Shown here piece by piece: positions 11,401-22,738 of a stretch of DNA of 64,000 bases. The notes under the pieces were generated by a model that was given only the letters and a program-made list of their open reading frames with translations, searched no databases and had not been told where the DNA came from. The translations under genes were made by a program, and so were the position numbers. Source of the stretch: Hevea brasiliensis (lineage: Eukaryota > Streptophyta > Magnoliopsida > Malpighiales > Euphorbiaceae). The stretch spans positions 87,479,296-87,543,295 of the forward strand of contig NC_079501.1 in the NCBI RefSeq assembly GCF_030052815.1, given 5' to 3'. Position 1 is the stretch's first letter. Each line of letters begins with the position of its first letter.

Positions 11401-12140
11401 AATAAATATATGCTAGAGAAACTCTCAAAAAAAAAAAGCAACAATTCATTATAATTACTATAACCATTGATCATTTAATATGAAAACCCAAAAAAATCAC
11501 TAGCAATTTCATCATCCTTATTCCTTAAAGATTTACAAAGAAATATTCCAATTCTAGCATTTTCTATCGTCCTTTCATAAAAGATAGATTTTGTTTTTTT
11601 TGTTTTAACCTTCAAATGTTGATGGGGCATTAGAGAATCAAGTATCAATTCATAGATCTTGACTCTTCTGGTGACTTCCTTATCAGGAAATGTGCCTGTA
11701 TCAATAAAATTTTGAAATATGCTTGATCTTGTGATTTTCTACACCACTTAATCTCCTATCCAGTTCTCCATACAATTCAGTAACAATTAACTCTTGAATC
11801 GTAGAAATGTTCTGTAAACCCTCAGGCAGAAACCCCGACTTAGGACAATACGAAAATTGAAGACACCTCAAACTTGGAAAAGCCCAATTTACAATCTCTG
11901 TCGACTCCACTAGATCCCTTGAAGCAATTATCAAAGTTTCCAACTACGGAAATCCACCTGCCTTGCAAAACTCCTTGCCAATGAGCTTTGTATTGTAGGC
12001 ATCCTAAAGTTCAAAATGTTTTAATTTGTGAAAAAATGGAAGAACTGAAAATTGGTTCTCCAAGAGATTAGAAAAACATAGTACTAGAATGGTTAGGTAG
12101 AGTTGATTTGCAACAAAGAAAGGGAGAGTTGCCAATGAAT
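11401..12140 (-). pseudogene. NLR (NBS-LRR) 3' fragment, copy 1
   Basis: The frame 11701-11943 encodes LRR-end sequence (ETLIIASRDLVESTEIVNWA ... FLPEGLQNISTIQELIV ... HKIKHISKF) closely similar to the C terminus of the frame at 43189-44838. Upstream on the minus strand the similarity continues in broken frames to about 12140. The 3' flank (11401-11700) also resembles the flanks of the copies at 22.3 and 43.2 kb. No start, NB-ARC or winged-helix part remains. The copia element begins about 60 bp further on. Confidence 0.85.
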
Positions 12141-12202
12141 GACCAATAAATGACTTTTGAAGTTCAAAGAATGAAAACACTTAAAGAATGCAAAGTTTTC
12201 TT

Positions 12203-12450
12203 TATTGGAGCAAGCTGAAGCCAATAGAGTTGAAAAATTCAAAGTAGCTAATCCTGGATGAATGGCATAGCAGCAGGAAAGTTGTATATTTAACTAAAAA
12301 TTGTTAGAGTAGTTGCTAACACGCGTTTGTTACTCACTAATTAGTTAGCATAACTAATTTTTGATGTAAAGACATTCTATAAATAGTGAGCCAATCAATA
12401 AAAAGAAGCATATTTTCAGCTTCCATTTTTCAGTGTTTGTCATTTTGTTA
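12203..12450 (+). repeat. 5' LTR of the copia element
   Basis: Shares sequence with 20709-20957 from ttggagcaagctgaagcc to tttgtcattttgtta. It contains a TATA-like ctataaatagtgagcc (about 12377), a candidate promoter. Confidence 0.88.
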
Positions 12451-12465
12451 TGGTATCAGAGCTGG
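12451..12465 (+). other. Primer binding site of the copia element
   Basis: TGGTATCAGAGCTGG follows the LTR with no gap. It is an exact match to the usual plant initiator Met-tRNA primer site. Confidence 0.92.
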
Positions 12466-12540
12466 TTATTTGTTGCGTCTCTATTATTCATTTTTCTTGC
12501 TCAGTTTTCTGATTGCTTCTCGACAAAATAATTTTTCACC

Positions 12541-13545
12541 ATGACAACTACAAATCAAACACCAGATCATTTGACAAATCCTTCGAATCCATACTTTCTT
12601 CATCCAAATGAGAATCCAGCACTTGTTGTTGTATCTCCAGTTCTTGCTGGATCCAATCATCATTCATGGTCGAGGGCCATGATTATGGCTCTTCACTCCA
12701 AGAATAAAGTCAGATTCATTGATGGATCTCTCAGGAAGCCAATTAGTACAGATCAGATGTTTGCAGTTTGGGAGAGATGTAACACTATGGTTCTTTCTTG
12801 GATTACACATTCTTTGTCTACATCAATAGCTCACAGTATTTTGTGGATTGATTCAGTGGCTGAAGTGGAAGGATCTCAAAGATAGGTTCTCTTAGGGAGA
12901 CATATGTTTGGATTTCAAATTTGCTAGAGGAAATTTATGGTTTTAAGCAAGGTGAACTTTCGGTAATTGATTATTTCATGCAATTGAAGATTTTATGGGA
13001 TGAATTAGAGAATTTTAGGCCTATTCCTTCTTATACTTGTGTATCTCCTTGTAGTTGTGGTGCTCTTATTACTGTGAAAGCCTATGGATAGAATGATTAT
13101 GTCATTAGGTTTTTGAAGGGATTAAATGAACAATATGATAATGTAAAATCTCAGATTATGCTCATGGATCTGTTCCCATAAATTAATAAGGTTTTCTCAT
13201 TGGTAGGACATCAGGAGAGGCAGTTATTCCCTATAATTCTTGATTCGAAAGTTTTAGTTAGCAAATCTGTTACTCAAGGGTTTTTCTTATGGGAGAGGTT
13301 TCAGTGATGGAAGAAAGAGATTTAGTGCCCAGAATAATAACAAAGTGTGTACATATTGTGGCAAACTAAGGCACACTGAGGAAACATGCTATAGAAAGCA
13401 TGGATTCTTGCCTGGATTCAAATTCAGGAATAATTCTATTACAAATAATGTTGAGGCAGATCTAGATGAGAAACCTGTTGAAATTGTTACGGCTGGTGAA
13501 AGCAATAATTCTACAGCTCATGTTCTTACTTTGAAGGAATATTAG
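12541..13545 (+). pseudogene. copia gag
   Basis: Starts MTTTNQTPDHLTNPSNPYFL. It has the copia gag N-terminal pattern (LAGSNHHSWSRAMIMAL) and WITHSLSTSIAHSI. The frame breaks near 12885; the rest survives in other frames (GFKQGELSVIDYF..., then FLKGLNEQYDNVKSQI). A CCHC-type knuckle (CTYCGKLRHTEETCYRKHG) lies at about 13345-13401. Several stops make it non-functional. Confidence 0.85.
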
Positions 13546-13551
13546 CAATTA

Positions 13552-14860
13552 ATGGCTCTTATTCAGCAATCTCCTTTTAACAAAGATATTCATTCCACAA
13601 ATCAATTCAGTTCCTCCAATTCTTTTAATCCTGGTCTAGGTAATTCTTTTGTCTTTTCTTGTTCAGTTCTTCCTAATATTTGGCTTCTGGATACACGAGT
13701 TACTGATCATATTTGTTTTTTCATTTCTTATTTTACCACTTATAAGATAATTAAGCCTATTTCTATTAAACTTCTAGATGGCAATCATCTTGTTTCACAT
13801 TTTTCTGGTATAGTTCATTTTTCTTCCTCCTTACTTGTATATGATTTTCTCTATATTCCTCAATTCAAATTCAATTTAATATCTGTCAGCAAGCTTACTT
13901 CTTCTTTACTTTGTGAACTCATTTTTCATCATGACTAATGTTCCATACAGAATCTAAGTACCTTGAGGAAGATTGGTTTAGCCAAAGTTCATGGAGGCTT
14001 GTATGCACTAATAAATCCCGCACTGCCTTCTCCTAATGTCATGTCCTCTGTCAACGTTTTTTTAGCTACTTCAGTCTCGGCAGACTTCAATCTCTGGCAC
14101 TACCATTTTGGTCATCCATCCACAGCAAGATTAGCTTCAATTTAGGACTTATATTCTAATGTTTTTTTGTTTTTTTTTTTTTTTTTTTTTTTTTCTGGTC
14201 ATGTATGTGAAATATGTCATTTTGCTAAACAAAAGAAGTTGTCCTTTCTAGTTAATCATTCTTATTCTCAAGCTATTTTTGACCTCATTCATATGGATAT
14301 CTGGGGTCCGTATTCTGTAACTGGTATCCATGGTCATAAGTACTTTCTTACAGTTTTAGGTGATTTTTCACGATATACTTGGATTTTTCTCATCGAAAAT
14401 AAATCTGAAGTTTAGCAGCTTGTTCAATCTTTTGTTATACTTGTGGATACCCAATTTTCTGCCAAAATTAAGACAATCAGAATTGATAATGGATTAGACT
14501 ATTCCATGCCAAAATTTTATGCTTCTAGAGGTATTCTTCATCAAACCACTTACATTGAGATGCCACAGCAAAACGCTATTGCTGAACGCAAACATCAGCA
14601 CATCCTTTCTGTTGCACGAGCCCTTTTATTCTAGGCTAAACTTTCAAAAATTTTCTAGACATATGCTGTATCTCATTCAGTGTATCTCATTAATAGATTA
14701 CCAACTCCCTTACTTGGTAATAGAACTCCTTATGAAAAGTTACATAACTCTGTTCCTGATATTTCCAATCTTCGAGTGTTTGGATCTTTGTGTTTTGCTA
14801 GTACGCTTGTTGCTCACAGATCAAAGTTCAATTCATGAGCACAAAAATGTTTATTTCTAG
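13552..14860 (+). pseudogene. copia protease, GAG-pre-integrase and integrase
   Basis: The protease region reads WLLDTRVTDHI where copia elements have D-S-G-A-T-D-H, so the active-site triad is lost. The GAG-pre-integrase motif LWHYHFGHPSTARL is near 14095. The integrase follows ([45 protein letters not shown] and [13 protein letters not shown]). A poly-T run at 14171-14193 sits inside the coding region. The frame is lost after about 14860, before the solo-LTR insertion. Confidence 0.87.
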
Positions 14861-15047
14861 GCTATAAGCATGGGACAAAAGGTTACATTCTTTTTGATCT
14901 AAACACTAGGGAAATCTTCTTGTCTTGTAATGTTTAATTCTATGAGTCCGTGTTTCCTTACTCTAATTCTTCTAATCTTGTTTATATTTCTTTACCTCAA
15001 AATATCATAATTCCATATTCTGATTTCAATCCTTCTATAACTGATTC

Positions 15048-18000
15048 TGTAACGTCTTCACATTGGACACTCCAGTACAGTCTACTATTCTGGCGCCTGA
15101 TGTCTACCTAGACAGTCAAGACGTTTGGAGCTATATCTGTGACATTCAGAAAAGTCATAGATAAAAATAAATAACAATTATAAGAAGGAAAATGAAAACA
15201 AAGAAATCCAAGCATAATGGTTAAATGAGCCGAGGGTCACGGCGATGGGTGACCACACGAGGAAGTGACAGCGAAGTCAACTGTAACCCTAAATTCGTAC
15301 GGGACATCATGACACCGCAGTCCTAGGAAAAATTGCGAAGCTAGGGAAAATGTGAAAATCACAGAAAAAGGTTGAGAACCAGATCAAATAATTAGATCAG
15401 TGTTCTAGAAGAAATACTGAATTAATTGCAAGCTGGATCAGACCGGCAAGGGGCAAATTGGTCAATTCACCTCTAGAGGTGATTTATGACTTAACTGTCC
15501 AATAAAATCAAAGAAATGAAAATTTTGAAATGTAGATTTAAATTAAAGAACCATGGAAAAACTAAGGAAAAAGAAAAAGAAAAGAAAATAAAGAAATATG
15601 ACATCATCAAGCATGACATCATAAAACAAATATAATAATTATTTAAGTAAATCATTTTTATGGATAAATATTAAAGTAAAGATAAAAACCATTAAAAAAC
15701 AAAAAAAATCCTCATTTTCTTCCAAATGGCCGACTCACCATCTTCTTCCTCTCTCCCTCATATTTTTTCTTTCCTCCATTAATGAATCTTAGAGCTTACA
15801 AACACTAAATTTTCACCATAAAATTTATAGCTCCCAAAACAAAAACTTCATATTTGCTTATGGTGAGAAGATTAAAAGGGAAAGATTAAAGAAAGATTGA
15901 AGTTACAAGAAGAAGGAAAAGCCAAGTCAAGGTTAGTGTTTAAACTTATAATTTTTTTAATTAAATTCATGTTTATGTAGTTGGATTAACATAGAAATTG
16001 TGAAAAATTTAAATAAATTACACATGTTAGACCAATTGGGGAATTTCGGTCAACCTTAGGGGAAATAGGATTTGCTTGAGTTTGATGCAATTGGTGGTGG
16101 AATTAAGTATAATTAAGTAGGTAGAAGTAAGTTATACACTTTAATTTCATTGATTGAATGAATTGCAAAAATAGGGTTTTTGAGTTCTTGAAATTAGGAG
16201 AAAATTTGGAGAAAATGGTCAATTGATGCAATTAACCCTAATTGAGGTTAGAAATGGTCAATTGGGACCAAATGTGAGGTATTTGAATGAGTGAAAATGA
16301 AATGCAATTCGGATTAGTGAAGGCTTCCAATCTGGCAGTTTGACCTAGGTCACTTTCAAGGACCAAAACTATAATTCTGCCATCCCAATTGGTATAAGGC
16401 CAATTGGATACGAAAGTAGACACATAATGCCACAATTTTTGTGTAGAAACCATGCCTAGAAAATGACATTAAGATAGTGAACAATTTGGTCAAACCCAGA
16501 ATTGGCACACTGCCACTGTGCAAAAATGACCAAATAAACAGTGTTTGTTCATTTGGCCATAACTTCGTCTAGGCAGATCCAAATGACCTGATTTTTGAAC
16601 CATTAGAAAGCTATGACATAGTACTACAACTTTCGTGATGAATACCAACCCAAATTCTGCCCATAACCAAGTCATTTTTCCACCCAAAGTTGGTTTCCAA
16701 AAATTGCTAGAACCAAAAACCTGCCCAGAATTCTGGGTAGATACCAATTCGGCTAGCCTTAGAAAAATGGCCATAGCTTGGGCTATAAAACTCTAAATGG
16801 AGTGATTCAAAAAGAAAATTAAAGATAAGACATTAAGGAACAACTTTGATGGAGGAAAGTTGGCCAAATTCCCACTGTAGGCAGACAAATAGAATAGTAT
16901 AAATAAGTAACCAAAAACTGAAATTTTGAGATTCAACCCTAATAAACTTTGAATTGAATTTGTTAATCAATGCCAACAAAAACATGACTCAAAATGTGGT
17001 ATGTGAGTGCAATTAGAATTAATAAACCTATTTAGTAAGAAAAAGTCAATATTTTGACTTGAATAGTGCAATGAATAGTGACTCAAAATGCAAAATTCAA
17101 AGGATACCAATTTAAGCAAATTTAAGGCTGCAACTACGTAGGCATGAAATAAATTAATGGATTTATTATGAGATATAGTACTGAAACACTGTAAACTGTG
17201 TGTTTCAGTTGAAAAAGAGGCTGGAAAGGCATCTTCAAGGAAAAACCAAAATTTGGAGTAAACTAATCAACAAAGAGGTTTGTGCACAATTTGTGTTTTT
17301 ATTGGTTATGTTTCTTCATATGTCTTTTGACTAAATGATTTAATTTCTTATTGTATTATGTTTATCAAATATTGAATTTATCTCAACAATTATTGAAATG
17401 TGTTATGGTATAAATGAGTTTAGTTTTGGAAAATGAAATTAGTTATGATTTTATTTTGTCATGAATTGAATAAAGTTAGCTTTGGAAAAATTTTGATTGA
17501 AACATACTTGACATGGGAAATGGATAAAATTTGCTTTGAATTGTGATGAACATAAAAATTATTGGATATTAGAATTTACATTGAATTGAATTGTGTTGCG
17601 ATTTATGCACACAAAAAGGATAAAGAGATTTATGATATTATTTTATACCTCACTATAGATGCTTGACTAGGTTGTTACCCGTCTCCCTCATTTGTTGAGG
17701 AGACAATGGAGTTAGCTTTGTTTTGTTTTGAATACCATGGTATGTGCACAGGCTTAGATTCTCCTCTTATTAGTGGTTAGATCTAAGTTTTTCATTGGCC
17801 CTTTCGGAAGTTTTATTATTGTGCTGTGTACTGTGCACGATGATTCAACCTCCCCGACCATAGGGAGTTAGAATCCCGATTCGACCTCCCCAACCATAGG
17901 GAGTTAGAATCGCCCCGAAGATGGCCCTTACGGATTAGTCTTGCATAGTTATTGAGATAAAGAATGGGTTTTGAATAGTAAGAATTGTAATTTCAAATGG

Positions 18001-18991
18001 GATTTATGCATAATTGATTTTATTGAAATTAAGTTTTGTTTCCATAAATTACTAGAATTACTTTAAATGTTCAGTTATGATTTGATAAATTGAAATTCTT
18101 GAGTAGAGTCATTTTAACAAATGATTTATTTTATTGGCAACGAATATTTTGATTTTTGGAATTTTGATTGAATTTCAAGATTTCCAAATTCTTTGCTAAA
18201 ATTTTAGTAAGGTATTGTATATTATGTTTTAAATCATGGTTGTGCACCACTGAGTTTACTACTCAGCGATAGTTTTGTATGCTGTCGCAGGTGAAAGTAA
18301 AGATAGAGCAGTCGAATAAGATTTCTGATAGCTACACCTTGAAGACTCATTGGGATTAACTTCGGGTATATTAGAGGTATACTCTTGTACATTAGATTTT
18401 GATGTATGCATGTAATTATATGTATGTAAATTGTTTGAGCAGTTGTACAAGAACTTTTGTAATATTATTTTGGGTATGTAATTAAAATGCAAATTGTTGT
18501 AATATTCAAATTTATTTCTGAGTTTTGTAACCAATGTAAATAATTAAATTTTTGTATTTTGTGAATGAGAAAATATTCTTTTTTTGAAATGAGATGCTTC
18601 GAATTGCGGTTGATTTTGAGTTGAGCTTCTTGTATGAGATTGTGAGATGAAATAGATTTGTATTGGAGTTATGGTTGAGTAAAAATATTGAAAGTGTATT
18701 TCTTTTTAGGTTTTGAAGAACTGTTTTCTCAAAATACAATTTGGTACTCTGCCGGAATTTTTGTAAAAATTGCGGTAGTTTTAAATATCCAAAAATTTGA
18801 TTTGTGACTTAATGTCAATTAAAAGTTTTAATATTTGTAAAAAAAAAATTACCCACCAACTTAAAAATGTATAGAAATTGTTTTAAAATCCCTTGTAGTA
18901 TATTTAATGGGTTACCGGTAGGCGAAATACGGTAATTCGTTAGGTATACTACAGGATCATGTTATGCCTTACGGAGGAGTAGGGTGTGACA
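15048..18991 (+). mobile_element. Solo LTR of a large LTR retrotransposon nested in copia pol
   Basis: Begins TGTAACGTCTTC and ends GAGTAGGGTGTGACA, giving TG...CA ends. GATTC is present immediately before (15043-15047) and after (18992-18996), a perfect 5-bp target duplication. No gag, pol, primer site or purine tract was found in the 3944 bp. This is best explained as one LTR left after LTR-LTR recombination. The TGTAAC...GTGTGACA ends suggest a Ty3/gypsy chromovirus with unusually long LTRs. Confidence 0.88.
17842..17913. repeat. Two 36-bp tandem units inside the nested LTR
   Basis: Two units built on gattc.acctcccc.accatagggagttagaatc start at 17842 and 17878. They differ at about two positions in the core. 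Confidence 0.8.
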
Positions 18992-18996
18992 GATTC

Positions 18997-20700
18997 TTCC
19001 GTTCCTGTTTCTCATAATTCTAATTCCCAACATGCTTCTGAATCTCTTCCTACACGTCACTCCACTAGAGTTCATAAACCTCCATCCTACTTACAAGCAT
19101 ATCATTGTAATCTCTCCACTTCTCATTCCTCCAAAACTCTTTATCCTCTATCTACTGTCTTATCCTATCATCGCTTGTCTCCATCACATAAACATTTTGT
19201 TCTTAATTCTTCTGTTATTGAGGAGCCTCACACATATAATAAAACATGCTTGTTGGAAGGATTCCATGCTTTATGAGATTCAAGCTTTAGGGCAGAACCA
19301 GACTTGGGAACTAGTTGATCTCCCACCTGGCAAGAAGCCCATTGGCTATAAGTGGGTATATAAGATCAAACTAAAGGCTGATGGATCTATCGAGTGTTAT
19401 AAAGCCCGCTTGGTAGCGAAGGGACATACACAGACTGAGGGTATTGATTTTTTTGACACCTTCTCACCTGTAGCTAAGATGACAACAGTGAGATTGTTAT
19501 TAGCAATTTCTGTTGCACAGGACTGGTGTCTCCACGAATTAGATGTGAATAATGCCTATTTGTATGGTGACTTACATGAGGAGGTCTATATGAACTTGCC
19601 ACCTGGTTTTCAGTCTTCTACTCCTAATAAAGTATACAAATTATTGAAAAGTTTATATGGTTTAAAACAGGCTGGTCGGCAATGGTTTTCTAAGCTATCT
19701 ACTGCCTTATTGCTATTGGTTATGCTTAGTCCAAGTCTGATCATTCATTGTTCCTAAAGCACACTAATTCTTCCTTTATAGCCCTCTTGGTTTATGTAGA
19801 TGATGTAATTTTGGCAGGGAATGATATGACTAAAATTGCTTTTGTAAAGAGTTTTCTTGATCAGACTTTTCGCATCAAAGATCTGGGCACATTAATGTTT
19901 TTCCTTGGCTTAGAAATAGCCAGAAATTCTAAAGGCATAGTGATTAATCAACGCAAGTATGCTTTAGAAATTCTTTTAGATGCCGAATATCTTGCTTCCA
20001 AACCTGTTTCGACACCAATGGACGGTTCTTTGAAATTAAGCAAAACTGGTGGTACTCCTCTTTCGATGTTGCTTCTATGAGCGATTGATTAGTAGACTCT
20101 TATATCTCACCACCACACAACCTGATCTTACTTATGCTGTCCAACAGCTAAGTCAATATCTTACTGTCCCAACTGATAATCATTTAAAGTCTGCCCATCG
20201 TGTTTTGTGGTATATTAAAAAGTCTCCAGGCCTTGGTTTATTTTTCCTTGCTAACTCTTAACTCCAATTGAAATGCTTTGTTGATTCTGACTGGGCAGGG
20301 TGTCCTGATACTAGGCGATCAATTACGGGTTTCAGTGTTTTTCTTGGAAACTCTTTAGTTTCTTGGAAATCTAAGAAGCAAACAACTGTTTCACGCTCCT
20401 CTTCAGAAGCTGAATATAGGGCTCTCACAGTAGTGACTTGTGAAATCCAGTGGCTAACGTATTTACTTGCAGATTTTCAAATGTCTTTTAAGCAACTTGC
20501 CTTGGTGTCATTTGATTCATGAAAAGCTTCAGCAAGGTCTTATTAAGTTGCTTCATATTTCTACTTCAGCGCAGATAGCTGATATCTTCACTAAGCCCTT
20601 GACACCTGCTCCTTTCCTGACTTCACAACACAAGCTGGGAATGCTTGATATTCATTCTCCAGCTTGCGCCGGGCCAAGGAGGGGGGGGGGGGGGTTTGTG
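18997..20700 (+). pseudogene. copia reverse transcriptase and RNase H
   Basis: Resumes the pol frame after the nested LTR with the usual linker ([18 protein letters not shown]). The reverse transcriptase has [52 protein letters not shown] and [12 protein letters not shown], then after a shift LLVYVDDVILAG. RNase H has [19 protein letters not shown] and [18 protein letters not shown] (20268-20522). The polyprotein end (ISTSAQIADIFTKPLT) is in another frame. At least three frame breaks are visible (about 19270, 19745 and 20050-20265). Confidence 0.9.
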
Positions 20701-20708
20701 GGGTTCGG
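20680..20708 (+). other. Polypurine tract region with an expanded G run
   Basis: AAGGA followed by about 14 consecutive G lies just before the 3' LTR, where copia elements carry a short purine tract. The G homopolymer has probably expanded, or is an assembly artefact. Confidence 0.65.
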
Positions 20709-20957
20709 TTTTGGAGCAAGCTGAAGCCATTAGAGTTGAAAAATTCAAAGTAGCTAATCTTGGATGAATGGCATAGTAGCGGGAAAGTTGTATATTTAAC
20801 TAAAAGTTGTTAGAGTAGTTGCTAACATGTGTTTTGTTACTCACTAATCAGTTAGCATAACTAAGTTTTGATGTAAAGACATTCTATAAATAGTGAGCCA
20901 ATCAATAAGAAGAAGCAAATTTTCAGCTTTCATTTTTCAGTGTTTGTCATTTTGTTA
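20709..20957 (+). repeat. 3' LTR of the copia element
   Basis: Matches the 5' LTR with about 13 differences. It is followed by TTCTT, which also precedes the 5' LTR. Confidence 0.85.
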
Positions 20958-21252
20958 TTCTTAGCATAACGATAGCTCTCATCAACTTAATTAGAAATGG
21001 CTAAAGTTATGATTTATATAGAGTCTCAAACATCTTCTACTGTATAGAGTCATTTCATAAATATCTAACGGCTTGTTTTAGTAGAGAAATAGCCATTATT
21101 TTCTTCTTCTTTTTTTGTGAAACTTCGTTAAAACTAAAAATAGCTAGCTACTTTTGAAAGTAGCTAGACTAGTTTTGAAATAGCATTCAGCTAAAATTAC
21201 TTCTAAAAAAAAATTTGAAAAGCACTTTTAAAAATAATTTCAAAATACCAAT
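20958..21252. other. Intergenic, no feature recognised
   Basis: Unremarkable AT-rich sequence between the copia element and the TRIM. Confidence 0.5.
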
Positions 21253-21681
21253 TGTTGGAATTATAAATCTTACATCAAGGAAGTATAAATATAAAAGAGT
21301 AAATATAAGTGGTTAGATTACAATATTGACTTAACTAGTGAATTTAATGTGAAAAACAAGATAATAATTTATATAAACCTGAATTAAAATGAATTAAATT
21401 ATAATTTGACTAACACTCACTCTAAATTTAACATGATATCAGAACTTAAACTGGTTTGTGGATTTTAACTACCTATAAAGTTATATAATTGGGTTCGCAT
21501 GAGTTAAAAATACAAATTAATTGTCAAGTGACAACCATATGGTTACACTTGAGGAGGCAATGTTAGAATTATAAATTCCGCGTTGAGAAAATATAAACAT
21601 AAAAAGAGTATATATAAATGGTTACATTGCAAAATTGACTTGACTAGTTATTTTGATGTGTAAAGCAATCTAATAACTTAT
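21253..21681 (+). mobile_element. TRIM element, copy 1
   Basis: A 181-bp LTR (21253-21433, TGTTGGAATT...AACA) is followed at once by TGATATCAGAAC, a degenerate Met-tRNA primer site. After an internal region of about 127 bp, a purine run (cttgaggaggcaa) precedes the second LTR starting TGTTAGAATT at 21561. That LTR is cut after about 120 bp. There is no coding capacity, which is characteristic of terminal-repeat retrotransposons in miniature. A relative lies at 26050-26484. Confidence 0.85.
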
Positions 21682-21928
21682 TTCATCCATTTGGATATAA
21701 TTGTAATAAATTTTAAAAATTTAGTTATTTCGCATATAAATTGAAATTATAGGTATAAATATAAATTGACCCAAATATTTAGCATTTTTCTTACAAATTG
21801 CCTTTGTTATGGGCTTTAATCATTAAACTCTTGTATTGATATTACGTTGCGTTAAATCTATATTTTTATTTGCAAAAACGTTAAATCTTTTTATTTAAAT
21901 AGAAGATATTAAATTCTTTTAACAGTTT

Positions 21929-21930
<2 letters not shown>
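21682..21930. repeat. Flank shared with 42721-42808
   Basis: 21824-21930 (ttaaactcttgtatt...ttaaatc...) matches 42721-42808. The NLR-associated duplication therefore reaches beyond the TA microsatellite. Confidence 0.65.

Positions 21931-21931
<1 letters not shown>

Positions 21932-22005
<74 letters not shown>
21932..22005. repeat. (TA)n microsatellite
   Basis: About 37 TA units. A shorter (TA)n array lies at the equivalent position of the duplicated copy (about 42809-42848). Confidence 0.97.
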
Positions 22006-22007
<2 letters not shown>

Positions 22008-22340
22008 CGAATAGAATGAGGAATTGTAAGCGGATAATAATTACAAATACTATAACTATATGCTAGAAAATTCTAATTGCTAAAAAAAAAAAAAAATTCA
22101 TTGCAAGCACTATAACCTTTGATCACTTGCATACCTGGATAGTCCAAAACCGAAAAAACACTAGCAATTCCATCATCTTGAATCCTTAAAGATTTTACAA
22201 AGAAAGTTTCAAATACCATCATTTTCTATCGTCTTAAGTCCTAAAAGATATATATTTTCACCTTCATGTATTGATGGGGCATTAGAGAATCAAAGTATTA
22301 TACAAATAAATCATAAATCTTGCTTCTTCTAGTGACTTCC

Positions 22341-22738
22341 TCAGAAAATTTCCCAATACCATTGAAATTTTGAAATATGTTTGATGTTGTAATTTTCTTT
22401 ATCACTCAATCTCCTTGCAAGGTTTCCATGCAAATGAGATATATACAACTCTTGAATCGTAGAAATATTCTGTACTCCTTCAGGCAGAAACCTCAAATTA
22501 TCACAATCGTCAAATCGAAGGTGCCCTAAACTTGGAAAAGCCCCATTTACAATCTCAGTCCACTCCACTAGATTCCATGAAGCAATTATCAAAATTTCCA
22601 ACTTCGGAAATCCACCTGCCTCGCAAGACTCTTTACCAATGAACTTTGCTTGGTAGGCTTCCCAAAGTGTAAAATGTTCTAATTTGGAAAGAAACTGAAG
22701 AACTGAAAATGGCTCATCCAAAAGATCAGAATATATTA
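22341..22738 (-). pseudogene. NLR (NBS-LRR) 3' fragment, copy 2
   Basis: A 126-codon frame (22341-22721) gives the last LRR segment (LSKLEHFTLWEAYQAKFIGK, FPKLEILIIASWNLVEWTE, FLPEGVQNISTIQELYI, NIKHISKF), closely related to residues about 425-549 of the frame at 43189-44838. It breaks at about 22735, where the block-family repeat begins. The 3' flank (22010-22340) also matches 42850-43188. It is a C-terminal remnant without NB-ARC. Confidence 0.88.

Larger units (their letters stand above)
12203..20957 (+). mobile_element. Ty1/copia LTR retrotransposon, decayed and interrupted by a solo LTR
   Basis: About 248-bp LTRs (12203-12450 and 20709-20957) flank, in copia order, gag, protease, integrase, reverse transcriptase and RNase H. 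The Met-tRNA primer site abuts the 5' LTR. TTCTT precedes the 5' LTR and follows the 3' LTR, a plausible 5-bp target duplication, although the LTR ends are not canonical TG...CA. The LTRs differ at about 13 positions (about 95 percent identity), so this copy is older than the gypsy at 1-7859. Pol is broken by stops and by the 3.94 kb insertion at 15048-18991. Confidence 0.9.

Noticed and set aside
16238..16774. Minus-strand frames inside the nested solo LTR
   Set aside because: They lie in LTR sequence between clean LTR ends; no recognisable protein motif.
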